Source: Trogon surrucura
Lineage: Eukaryota > Chordata > Aves > Trogoniformes > Trogonidae
Direction of reading: 5' to 3'
Assembly: GCA_020746105.1 (NCBI GenBank)
Contig: CM036642.1
Coordinates: forward strand, 1,643,501 to 1,707,500
Length of the DNA stretch: 64,000 nt
The notes below the pieces were generated by a model. The model ran no database searches. It was not told the DNA's origin and saw only the letters and a program-made list of their open reading frames with translations. The translations under genes were made by a program, and so were the position numbers. The first letter of the stretch is position 1; each line of letters opens with the position of its first letter. Positions 50,544-63,200 of the stretch are shown here, one piece after another.

Positions 50544-51276
50544 TCAGCACTGCCGCAGCACACAGGCGGTGGTGGCAGGCGGTGGCCCCGGCGAGCTGCA
50601 TTTCTCCGGGGCGGTGATTTTACCGGCGTAATCGATGCAAGAGGCGTTGCGCGTCCGCACGCCCTCGCCGCAAGTTTGGGAGCAGGGGGACCAGGGACCC
50701 AGGCGCCAGAGAGGGCAGGGGACGTCTCCGCAGGGCTTGATGTCCTCGGGCTTGAGGGCTCTGTCGCAGGCGGAGGAGGTTTGACCCTCCACGTCCCGGC
50801 AATCCACCGTTCGCCTCTGCCAGCCGGAGCCGCACGTCTTGGAGCACTCGGACCAGTCGCCCAGGACCCACTGGGAGGTCAGCATGGGTCGGATGACGTT
50901 GGCCGACTTCTTCTCTTTGCCCTTCTGCTTGCTGAAAGGGACGTCCTTGGGGATGAAGAAGGTGTACTTGACTTTGGGTGGGAAGACCTCGCTGGCGATG
51001 GTCAGCAGCTGGACGGTCAAGGGCTCGGGGAGCTGTCGGAAGCTCTGCAGCCTCTCCAGGGTCGTCATGGAGCCGCTGTATTTCAGGATGGTCCCCTTAA
51101 TGAGGATGTCCTGCTCCATGGCCGAGACAGCAAAGTCTCCGTTCAGCAGGTATCTGCCCTCAAGGGTCCTCAGGGCCAAATAATTCCCGTCATGACGGAC
51201 CCCTCGGTGGCTGCGCTGCTTGATGTCGATGTTGGTTGCCCCAGCGGGGATGGTGACAATGTCGTTGTAGCCGTAT
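50544..51276 (-). CDS. ADAMTS8: ADAMTS8 last coding exon: spacer, TSP1 repeats 2 and 3
   Basis: It codes residues 674-917. The acceptor CCGTGCAG precedes [16 protein letters not shown], the start of the spacer. The spacer runs to about residue 805. Repeat 2 ([17 protein letters not shown], 810 on) ends CPL at 863. The frame then continues into repeat 3, W864 to C917, with six cysteines at 872, 876, 887, 900, 912 and 917. Stop follows the last cysteine directly, the same end-point as in ADAMTS15. Confidence 0.95.
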
Positions 51277-54200
51277 CTGCACGGGGCAGAGGGACACGGT
51301 CATCTCCCTGGACTTGTTAAGAGGAAACCCATGCAGGGGATAGCACTTGTGGGATGCTAAAACCAGCTCAGAGGTGAAACAGTTAACCCAATACACATCT
51401 CATATTGTAGATGACTTGATATCAACTCTGAAAGCCTTTTGTAGAAGACGGTACTATGGCAGCAAAACCATCCCTATCCATGCCTGGGTTTGTACTCGAG
51501 CCCTCAGCGCCCATTATTTATTATAATAAAATGCCACCCTGGTGTGATTTATGCTGTGGGGCCGGCAGGATGGTTTTCCCCACGGCTGATGCTGCGGTCG
51601 GTAATTAGGTTTAGAGTATTTTGGAACAAAGCCTTCGGGTCAAACTCTGCTCTCAGTCACCCTGGCCTCCCTAGCCCTGATCTTAATGGGATCTCTTCTT
51701 GGCTGTAGCTACCATGCTAATCTCTCGTTAGTCAGCCACAAGCAGTTCGTAGGAGAGTGGAAACCCCATTTCAGCTGGCTCCCTGGAAGGAAACCATTTA
51801 GGAAATGTAATTTGACTGCGTGAGTCACCTCGCCGCCTGGAACTGGACGTGTCGGGCTTTTGTTACAGTCTTTTCAACAAAAGCCTTAAACTCAGCTTTC
51901 TGGCAAAGCAACGGAGATCTTGGGCAAGGGAAGCTGCTGCCTCGGTGCCCGTGTCTGAAATTCACCCCTGAGCCCAGGGAAAAGTTTTTTAACTATTTAT
52001 ATCCCACGTCAGCCCTTGTAATATGTGTCCAGCTTGCTGCACTGGGGTGAGACGCATATTGTGAACTCCTTGGGGTAGGAGATTTATTTGCAGCCGTGTG
52101 CTGAGCCCATCGCTGGTGTCAGCAGCGGCTATTATTTTAGGAAATAAACTCTGCTTGGCTTGCATAATGCCACCCCGAAATAAACTCAGCATAAGCTCCA
52201 GAATTTGGGAAGTCCTAATATTCCTAGCCTAGCCCTTTTTGCAATTAAAAAAAAGAAAGAAGAAGAAAGGAGAATGAGGCCCAGACCCCTTCTCCGCTTA
52301 CTTGGATCGGTTGAGAGAGCCGGATATTTTCCTGCAGGTCGAGCCGTTGCCGCCGCACACCCCGCACTTGTCCAGCTTCTTGGAGGACCCGACGATGTGA
52401 TCGCATCCCGCCTTGATGCACTGCCCGTGGACGCAGATGGAGAGGGTCTCCGGTCCGCACAGCGTCCCATCGATCACCTAGGAAGAAGGGGAAGGTGGAA
52501 GAGCAATTAGGGAGTTTGATCTGGAACTGGGGGGAAAAGGGGAGATTGTGATCACCGGGTATCTTACTTTGGCCTCAAAGACTTTAAATTCACTCCTCCC
52601 TCTGGCTCGGCAGAAGAGCTTGCATCGATCTCGGGGTGACACTCCTGCGTACTTGGGGACCCACTCGAGGCGATTCCCTTCCAGATCCGTAAAGTTGTAG
52701 CTGTTGTACTTCTCGCACTGCTGCTCCCGAAAGCTTTTCCCTGAAAGGAAAAGCCAAACATGACCCAAAAAAGCTGCAAGAGGCCGGCAGGAACCTCCTT
52801 GCCCATCGTGGAGATGTGGGAGCAAGGCAGGGATAGAGGGAGCAATCCAAGGATAGCGGGAACGTGGGGAAGAGGAGGGGTGCCACACACCTCCCACTCA
52901 GCTGGAGGGGATCGCAACCCTCAGCAGAAGACCCCCTCCAAAAACAATAAATCAACATTCAAAGGAGAGCGGAGCAACTCCCGGTGATGGGGCAGGAGGG
53001 GAGTGTGCATTTGGGAATCGCATCCTTTTGCCGTGGGGACGGGCGGCTTTGCAGAGCTGGGCTTACCGTCGGGCGGGCACTCGTCGGTGTGGCAGGACTG
53101 GTATTTGGCGCGTTGGCCCTCGCAGTAGCTGCCGCCGTGGCGCGGCTCGGGGCTGTCGCAGTGGCGGTAGGAGAACTGGACGCCACCGCCGCAGCTCCGG
53201 GAGCAGGAGCCCCAGGGGCTCCACGGGCCCCAGCCGCCCTCCACTGCCGGCTGCAAGAAGCCACAAGAAGCTGCTAGATCCATCCCCGAGCCCGTCCATC
53301 CCCTCCACTCACTTCCAAGGTGAGAAAAGCTTTAGGAGCAATGCTAAAACCTCCCCTCAGCTCCCCATATCACCAGCCGGTGCCTCAATCCAGGAAAGCG
53401 TTTAAGCTTAAGTATGCATGAAGCCTACTTCACGTGAAGTTATGACCGACTTCCATCAGGCTTCAAGTTAAGCTTGGGTTTAAGTACTTTGTTGACTGAC
53501 TCAGAAATCACCTCTAATTCCCCCAGCAGCAATGATTTAATCGCGGCTGCTTGCTCTGGTTCAGGCCAGCCCATGCCTTGGCGAAAAGAATCATAGAATC
53601 ATTCAGGTTGGAAAAGACTCTAGGGATCAGCGAGTCCAAAAAAGTCACGGCAGCGTTTATCTACAAACTGGGCTTGCTACTAATAAAGATTAAGGAAAGG
53701 TGCTGTTGAAGGAGATACCAAGAAAGCAAATTGGGCAAATCCAAAGCGAGCCGAGGAGAAGGCAGGACTGGGGTCAGAGGTTTGGGAATCCCAAGGGGTC
53801 AGACTGCAGCCCCTTGGTCCCTGCTCCCCTTCACTTTACCTGGGGTTTCAGGGTGTCCTGTGGCACACAGCGGCCGTCCCAGCACAGCCCACTGGTTTTG
53901 CAAGGGGTGCCGTCGGCCCACGGCAAGCTGCCATTCTTGGTGTGGCAGAGGTGCTCCCCGCTGCCGTTCCTGCACCAGAGCTGGGCGCAGATGTCCTCCT
54001 CCGTGGTGTTGGGGCAGTGCTGGAAGTCCTTGCCGAAGATCTGCCGGCATTGCTGGTCCAGGCTGTACAGGGCTTCTCGGCCGGGCAGCTCGGCAGGCAG
54101 GGAGAGGGGGTCGGCCGGGGCATCGAGCAAGCAGTCGCCTGGGCAAGGCACAACAATTAGCCTGGACTCAAGCATCAGGGCTTGATGGCATGGATTGCAT

Positions 54201-57200
54201 CAAGCAGGGCACCTCAAACATCCGCCTGCGGTCTGATTTGACTCCCCCTTCATCCCACACACCCCTCCAGGCATTGCAGAGCCTGAGCAATTAAGAAAAA
54301 AGGTTGTCTCGACTGATGAGGCTCCTTACCGTGCCCTCCGTCCAGGAACTCGGTGAGGTACATGGCGCTGCAAGGAGACCAGGGCTGGGTCTTGTTCAAG
54401 TAGATAAAGAGAGGGGCCATCATGTGGTGCTTGCCGAGGGGCCCGAAGAGCCGCTCGCACGTCTTGGAGTCGTCGTGGGGCATGCTGAGCACGTGCCCTG
54501 GGGGACAGAGCACATGGGTGAGCTGCAACACCCCCAGCCCTGGCCCTGCCCTGCTGCAGAATGTGCAGAACGTGGCTGGGAGCACCTATAAGTTATCAAG
54601 CGGTTGCTGCAAACGCTGTTTGCTTCCATAAATCAGGAGTGATGAGCAAAACAGTGTGTGCTCGCCCAAATAAGCCAGCGCATCTCTAGGAGCAGCAAAA
54701 TAAGAGGGAGAAGAGCTTGGCCCCACGTCTTACCTCATCACATCAGTCGAACGCATCAATTTACACCGCTTCAAAGAGCCTTTGCTGGTGCAAACCAGCT
54801 TCTGCCAGTACCAGAAGCTTCTCGGTGCTGCCCAAGGCTGCACTACCTCCCCTCCCAGCAGCAGGACTGAAAAAAGCAGAACCTCCCTTTTTGGGAAGGG
54901 ATGCCTTACCCAGTTCGTGAGCCAGGGTGTAGGCTGCCTGCAGGCCCTCGTCCTCAATCACCGAGCAGCTTTTGTTGCGGTCGCACATGGTGCCGATGTC
55001 GGCCACTCCCAGGGTGTCGCAGCTTTGGTGTCCGCAGAAATCCTGTTTGCCAGCGACGTCGTGGAAGGGGGCATAAGACAGGGGCCCCACTTTGGGCAGC
55101 CCCGACACCTCCGAGCAGAGCTGGGCACCCCAAATGCAAATCCCCCACCCGGTGCCCCGTTGCTTTGCTGCAAGCTCCATCCTTTGCTAGTGGGGGGATC
55201 CCTCCTCTCCCTTCAGGGACATCGGGACCCCTTTCCTCTCCCCCCTCAAGCTGTCTCCCCTTCCGACCTGTCTCGTCAGCAGGATGGCAGTGTCGTAGTG
55301 CTCTGGGTGCCGGTCGCTCGGGGGGTTGAACCCTTGCTGCCAGCTACAGAAGTTGCGCAGGGTGAGGCCGCCGTTGTCAGACACCTCCGGCCCCTCTGCC
55401 GCCTCGTCCACCACCAGCACCTTCACCACCACCAGCTGGATGGAGTTCTTCAGGCTGGGGTGCTTGTAGATGCGAGCTGCCATGGACATCAGGGTCAGGA
55501 TGTGGTTCTGCAGGGAAAGAGATGGGCAGGCAAAGCCTGGGTGAAACCTTTGCCATAGGGCTCTTTTTTTTTTGGGTTGGGAAAGGAAATGTCAACCTAA
55601 TTTATGCCACAACCAGACTGCCTGACTCAACCTGGGCTGATGGACCAAACGCTGCCCTTCCTGTACGTGATGCTTTACACCTTGTGTTGGTGGGAAGGAC
55701 AAAACCTTTCTCCACCTGCCACAAGCCCTTTGCACCCAGAAAGAAAAAAAAAAACTCACCTGTGAGTGCTCTTGCATATTCCCAAAGCATTAACCCTGCC
55801 CTCACTGCCCTGGGGGAAGAAACCACCTCACATAAAATATCCCGCTGATGCAAAACCATCCCTGTAAAACTCCTGCCCATGCTGGCTGGCAGGGTTTGAA
55901 GTCGATGTCCTCGGTGACAAACTGGGGCCAAAGTACTTTGACGGCTGAGCCTTCGTCCAGCAGCATCCCCAGCTCAGACGACTGGGACGACCAGAGATTA
56001 CTTAATATGTCAAACGCGCCAGCGATGTTTAGGCTGATGTAAACATCTTATCGGAGCATCGAAATTCCTCTTCTGCTTGGCACCCGTTCCCAGCCCCGGA
56101 GTCAGGGGAAAAAAAATGCAGCTATTACACAATATAGTATTGGGAAAGAGAAAGTGGCTTCTCTTCTCCCCAGACGAATTACACCCCGCGGTCTCGCTTC
56201 AGCGCCACTAATTAAACTGGAAGGACGCGGTGGAAGCCCTCACCAACAGCTGAGTTTCACCCAAAATCCATCTTTCAACCAAAATCCATCTTTCAACCAA
56301 AATCCATCTTTCCTGAGTGAAGCTGGCTCTGCATGCTCACACACCACAATGCTGCTGTGACACCGAGATGCACAAAATGCCATTTTCTCAGCAAACGAGG
56401 GCGATGTTTAAGGAGATTCCCCCCCTCCCTGTATTTGCTGCACCAAGAGCCGCTCGCCCCAGGGCAGTCGTGGCTATTTGAAATTGTTCTGCCACATTTT
56501 ATCCCCGTCGCTGGCAGCTCCATGTAAACAGATGTTTCGCCTCAGCAAGACGTATCCCAAGTCCTCCCCGGCTCATTATCCAAGGGCAGGCCCCAGCAAG
56601 TACGATGGGAGCGCTGAATTGACTGGTTTATTTAGACTGGCCAGATCTCCGCGACATGACTCACATCCCAGCCCGAAGCATGCAACAAATGTCACAGAAA
56701 AGTCACCGCCGAGGCAAAGAACGCAGGCGAGATCCCCGCGAGCTGTTGCACCAGGGGACTGGGAGAATTGTTTACCCCATGGGGAAAGTCCGTCGGGAAC
56801 CTTCCTAAAAATATCGCAAAGCCTTCCTACAATTGCATGAAGACCTAGAAGGATGCTCCGTGCTGGAGCTACACGTCATGGGATCATCCATCATTTCCTA
56901 TGGAGCAAATCCTACCTCGTCCTTTTCTAACCCGTTACAGGTTTCTCTCCATCCTGGTCATTGTCACCTGGCAACTCTCAGTCCCTACAGCAAATCCCTC
57001 AGGACACCAACCCTCGCGTCCTCAGGGTTAGGTCCAGCCAAGAACCTCTTCCATCAGCAGGAACGAAGGGGCTCGGAAAACATCCTTCCCTTCATCTGGA
57101 AAGCGAAGGTGGAGAGCGAACCGAACAAACAGCTATTTAGTGCGGATTCAAAGGTCAAATTCACTTGTTCCACCATCTGGTGTCTATTTATACCCTTCCT

Positions 57201-60200
57201 GGGGCTGTGCGGGAGTTGGTTGGGTGTCGGATGGACCCTGACTGCTCGGGGGAGAGCAGCAACCCACCTGCACCGCCTTGGCTTGGCCAAGGGTTTGGAG
57301 CGGGGGCCAAAAGCAAATTACAGGATCCCCAGGGCTCAGGAGAGGCTGACTGAGCGCTTTTGGCCAGCAATGAGTCGGATTCCACTCGTCCTGTCCTCCC
57401 CGTGCCTTTGAGAACAGGCTCTGGCTTGATGAGCCATCCAGGAGGGAACACTGCTTTCTCTGAGGTTTTCTTCCCAGAAAAGGTTTTCTTCTCCAAAGAG
57501 GTTTTCTCCTCCAGATGTGGGTATTGGGATCAGCCACGGGGTTGGGTTTGGGGACCCCACAAGGTGCAAATCGCGGCACAGCGGTGAGTGAGGCGCTTCC
57601 CTGCCATTTCCAACCAGCATCCCGAGGTTTCTTGGCAGAATTTCTGTCCAGCTGGTAAATACGGCTGGAATACCAGCCCCTTGTCTGCCCTGGGTGGACA
57701 GGACACCAGCCCAAGCCCAAGAGCCCACGGGAGCATCCCTCCTCTGTCACTGGCACTGCTTTTATGGCCAGGCATGGGTATCACAGCCTGGTGATGCTCT
57801 TCAAAACTTCCTACCTCTCCTTTTCCATCCCTGGCTGCAATCCTTGGCTCCCTCTAGTCTCAAGAAGATCAAATTCCACCCTTTACCCCCCCCCAAAAAA
57901 ATGAGGGGAGATGCCTTTTGTCCAACACCCCTGTGTTACAGCAGCTCTGATATCCCTCCTGCCACAGCACCGCTGCTTCGGGGACAACTCCTGAAACGCA
58001 CGGGTACCACCAGTACTGCCCAGTGCGAGCCTGCCAGCAGCAAATGGCAAGTGCAAGGGGAAAAATAAATATAAATCAGAGCACAGGGAACTGAAGTGGT
58101 TGGTTTTAACCTGATAACGTTGAAGGATTTCGCTTTCTGACACCGGCTCTTGCAAAAATCTCTGCTTGCATTCTCCTTCGTGGGAACCGCTCGGAAGCTG
58201 AAATCCGCAGAGGTCCCCAAGCCGTTTTGCTGTTTGCTGTTAGAATTATTATTTTTGGGGGAAGAAACTGCTCTTACACAGACACTAACTATTATTGTGG
58301 TATGCGCATAATGATCTAATATCACTGGACCCACCCAGTGCAGAAGAATGGCGGGGAGCACCCGTGAAAACATCCCGGTGAAACTCGCCTGCCTCCGGCA
58401 GCCTCCCCAGTGGAGATTAATCCTCAACCCGACCTGGGGCTGATTTGTTTATTTGTAAGGTTTTTCGGGAGGTTTGTTTTGTTTTCCCTTCTCCCTAGAA
58501 GCCAGCATTTCTGTGGAGGGGGAAAAAAAAGACAACAACAAACCAGAAACAGGAGATTTCTGGAGCGCAAACAGATGGAAGAAAGAAAACACGGAGTCAG
58601 ATGCGAGGGCTGCCCGGCTTTCAAAAAACAATTGTTAAAAACATATCCCAGCTTGTTTCTCTCCCTCAAAGTGACGTCTGCGTGCTGGCCCCCGGCTCGG
58701 ATACCCGCAGCAGCCGGTGGCCACCCTGCCAGCCTCCTCCTGTGATAGGAAGCCCGGGCCAAGAGTTGCCTTGCAAAAATGTGGGGGGCAAGCCAGGGGC
58801 GAGGGGGACACCTTGCCAGCCCGTTGGTGAGCCTGGCTGCCCTCCTGCCTTCCCAGCTCTTAGTCTCATCCCTTTTCTGCTTGCCAGATGTTGTTTTTTT
58901 TTCTAGCCTTTTTCCTTTTTTTGCTGGATGTTCCCACAAAAGACCCCTTCTAGGGACAAGAGGAAACTGAGGCACGCTCAGGACTGCCACCACCTCTTTG
59001 CAGGCATGGTTGGATGTGAAGTAAAACCCCGTCCTGAGAGCAGCATTGCAGGAGCACTGAGGTTTGCAATCTCTCCTGAGCTGAGAAACCCTCGATAAAA
59101 CACAGCAGCTGTTTAACATTACAGGGTGACGCAGGGAAGCGAGCGCCTCGGCCAGGGGAATATTTAGGGAGGCTGCCCCGTCCTCTGACCCCTTGCACCA
59201 AAGCGGATGCAGGCTGAGTCACCCCCGGGGGGGACAAATCCTGGAGGAAAAGCACCAGCGACGCTGGCGGGTGGCAGCATCCCGTGGATCCCCCTTTGCC
59301 TTGCAAAAAATCCGTTTTAATCCCACCCCGGGTGCCTTTGGGACAGGCTCAGGAGGGGCCGGCTCCTTTTGTCAAGGGATTAAAGTGAACTCACCGGCTC
59401 AAGCTGCAAAATATCCTCAAGCGAGCCTAGGAGCCAGACACCAGGGGACCTGAGACTCCAGGGTGGCTTTGGTTTTACCTCTAAGGTCACTTTGATGCTT
59501 AACTGGGGTGTGGGACCGCCAGCAGCGAGACCCCAGCAATGCCCCGTGCCAAACACGCCAGCACCCGTCCGGTCTTGGAGGGAGAGGGTTGCAAGAACAC
59601 TCCTAAAAAATCTCATAAATCTGCCTGGAAAAAGCACAGAAGTCATGCGAGGCATCCTGGTGATCTGATTTTGCCCCAGTCCTCAGTCATTAGAAGTTTT
59701 TAGAGGCAAGAGCAAGGCGGAGAGAAAAGGGGATCGTATTTTTTAGAGGAAAACTTGGAAACGCGGCTTATCTGCACCCAAGAGACTGGAGAAATCCCAC
59801 CGCAGGAATCCAATTCTGCTGCCAAACTGGCTGGGGATGTTGTGGCCGGTTTTTGTAACCGCCTGTTGCTTTAGGTGTCTTGGCAAACATCCCCCGAGCC
59901 TCGCAGAGCATCTCTGCAAGTGCAGCCCACGCTGCAGGTGCTCAGCCCCGATGCCCTTTCCTCTGCACTTCAGAGGGATTTGCCCCTACGCTGTCTCCTG
60001 CCTCAGTTTCCCATGAATTCTATCAGTGATTCTATGATTTTTCATGTAATTCTATGAGCGATGCTCACCATCCTTTTTTTTTCTTCCAAGCATTTTGGAG
60101 TCTTCTACAGGGAGGATGCAAAGGATAACTTGTGTGTCCAGTCTGGGGTCTCACACCCATCCCTTATATAAGGGGAGGGTCTTCCTAATCACTGCAGGTC

Positions 60201-63200
60201 TCATCCTGCCAGATCCTCTAGGACCTACCAGCTGCTCACCTGTTGCTCAGCAGCCCCCTGCTGCTAATTCCCTCCCAAATACCCCACCTGCTGCAAGCAT
60301 CAAGCCAGAAAAGTGAATAAACTCTCAAATTTCAGGTCTCTTTCCCCTCTCACTTCACTGTTTCCTCCTGATTTAAATGAGCATTGACAGAATTAAGCTC
60401 TTGTTGTTTAAATTAGGCAAACAGCTGAGCTATAAGGCTCAGATTGATTAGAAATAAATCATTAATAGCATTTTCCTAACAGCAGCATGACATTGATTAT
60501 TACTTGCAACGCTTGAGCGCGTCTTATGGTGACTATCTCCTTCTTGAAGCTGTTGCAGCTTATGCAAGAAAATAACTGGGAATACAAACAATGCTCGTGA
60601 CCTTTAATAAATATTTGGTGATTAAAGTGTGGTTACAGGAATTAAAGTCACTAAATAAATACGGTTTCTTCTGACTCAACATTTCTGCTCCCCAGGCACC
60701 AACTATTCAGCTTTCTAAGATCTCACCAGCATGAGCAAGCCATCACTTTTTTTTTTTTGGCCCACAAACTGTAGGTATTTAGGGAGAAGCAAGATGGCTA
60801 TTTAGTCTCCTGAGTAAGCAGTAACCATGCTTCGTACTGCATTCTTGCTGCTGAGAACAAAAGGCACAGAAACACAGCAGGTGGCTTTTTCTGTTTTTTT
60901 AATGCCACACCAGAGCTGGTTGCATTTTTCTCCTGAATACTTATCTATGTTATCGCTCTGTTCATCCAAACAGAGGTCTTTAAGGGCTTCCTTCCCATCA
61001 AAAGAAATGCTCTGAAAGGTGATGCAAAGATTGCTCTTGGGGACAAAGAGGAGATAATGATGAAATGGGAGCTGAGCAGAGTGGAAACTCCCTGAGAGCT
61101 ATGGAGGGAGCTGGCAGGGACCTGCCAGGTGGCATCACCCACCCCCAGGGCTGCACCAGTCAAATCAGGGCAAGATACCAGCATTTCAGCCCCTCGGCTG
61201 GGTGAAGGTGCAGTTCAGCAGCCTTCTGAGAGTTGCCACAGCACGGATTTATCCAGAGGCTTGTTACTTTCCCCCCCCATAAAAAAAAACCCAAAACCCT
61301 TGTAGCAGGACGCAGACCCTCAGGTGCAGCTTTAAAACAACGGGGTGCCCAGATGGTTGCAAAACACTATTTTTCCTGTCCTCTTGTGGAATCAGAGACC
61401 AGCTTCACACTACAGGGAGAGTCATTTCCACCACCAATTACATGCCTGTTGCTTGAAAAATTCTGATTGCAAACTTGATTTTCAACTGCTGTCTCCAAGT
61501 ACAGCATCCATCTCTCCTCAACCCTCTGCTATCTGCTCCTGGTGGCATGTGAGGGGCAAAACCTGAGTGATGCTGGGCAGCTGAAATCAGCTGGAGCTCT
61601 AAGGTTCAGCATTTCTCAAGGTCCAGGAATGAAAGCACTGCTTTATTAGGAGCAGAGGAGCTGGATGAACCCGCAGGGGAAGGATAAAGCAGGCAGGAAT
61701 GGCAAAGCCAGGCTGCCAAAGCTCAGCCCCTGGTTTCAGCTGCCCAATTTCTCACTTTGAGCTGCCGAGATTACCCCTTGTGAAGACCCGAGTGTGTTTC
61801 AGACCACACCAACCTGAACTAGGACCCGAGAACCCCAACAGCCCCTCGCTGTGGGGCACTAGCTTTGCAAGAGGCGTGAAAAATAACCCAGTGCCGATGG
61901 AAGCGGCTGATTGACAGCCCTGGAGCTGGATGTGAGGGGGCGAGAGACCAAGATCTCAGCTCCCGGGGTCTTGGCGCAGCCTGGCCGCGGGCAGCATCTC
62001 CACAGCCGGAGCGTGTTGAAGGCAGGGAGAGTTTCTGGCAGGGGTGGCTACAGGAAAGTGTTGTTGGTGCATCTGCTCAGCTGCTAACAGGTGGCTCAGG
62101 AGCGGGACCGAGCATTACTCAGTCCCCCATTTATTTACTATTTGGCCACAGCTCCTATCCGGAAGGGAGTTAAGCCCCATCGCTTTTGCAGCCCTTTCCC
62201 TTTAGCAAGAAAAGCATTAACCCCCTCTGTCCCTCATCTTTGGGGACACCAGGCTGATGAGACGTCACTGTGCAAACGCGGGATGGATGCTGGGTCTGGG
62301 GAAGGGTCCCCAAACACTGACCAAACCCCACGGACCAACCCTGCAGCCTCTGCCCCCGGGATTTATGGCCCTCACACAGCACGGGAAGGTGAGGACTGAG
62401 CCAAGCTCCCCCACCCCGTCCCCAGCTCCCTACTTGCTGCCCCAAGGTGGTCCCTGGCACCCTGGGGCTGCTTGTCCCTGAAGGGGCCCAGGTGGGCAAA
62501 GTGAAGGGGCAGCAGAACTTGTGTGCTGGGGGTGAGGTAGGGGAATAGGGGTAGGAGGGGATGGAGGGATGCGGTGGCGACAGGGGATGAAGAGGATGGA
62601 GGGGAAGGAGGGGTGTTGGGGGGCAGGGGATGGAGAGGATGGAGGGGAAGGAGGGATGTAGGGGCAGGGGGGACAGGTGATGGAGGGACGAAGGGGATAG
62701 AGTGGACGGGGGGATGCAGGAGCAGAGGATGAAGGGAGCAGAGGGCTAGAGGGGCAGCGGGAACAGGGAACACCCCCAGCTCCCCCCTTACCTCCACGTC
62801 CTCCCCGTAGAAGCGCACCATGGAGGCGTCAGCCACCAGCAGCGTCTCCACGTAACGCGCCTGGGAGACGAAGCGTTTGGCTCGGCGGAGCCGCCGCTCC
62901 CCGGGGCCGGTACCGGAGCCGATGTCGGTGTCGGTGCCGTCCCCGGCCCCGGGAGGGGTGCCCGGCGGGGCGGCGCGGCGCCGGAGGCGGTGCAGACGTC
63001 TCCAGGGCGGTCCGGCCGAGGGATGCCCGAGGGGCTGGAGCTCGTAAGCCGCCCCGTCGAAGAGAAAAGCGGCTCGGAGCCCTCCCCCGGCCCCGCCGCA
63101 GCGGCTGAGCACGGCGGGCGAGTCGGGGCTCCCCTCGACGGCTCCGGCGTAAAAACAGCCCCGCCGGGGGAGGCTCCGTCCCGCCGCCCCCCTCCTTCCC

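Larger units (their letters stand above)
55508..62791 (-). other. ADAMTS8 intron 1
   Basis: About 7.3 kb, donor GAG/GTAAGG and acceptor CCCTGCAG, phase 0. No exon or RNA gene seen. It contains an 18-bp triplicate at 56261-56312, an imperfect repeat at 57465-57515, possible CR1-like tail sequence near 60,015-60,055 and a G-rich minisatellite at 62530-62760 beside exon 1. Confidence 0.85.

Noticed and set aside
50025-51320. Plus-strand 431-codon open frame
   Set aside because: It is antisense to the last ADAMTS8 exon, whose minus-strand protein is clear and spliced in frame. GC-rich coding DNA often leaves the opposite strand open.
60015-60055. Possible second CR1 tail in plus orientation
   Set aside because: ATTCTATGATT-like words recur here, as in CR1 tails, but the sequence before them does not match the CR1 3' region well enough to call.
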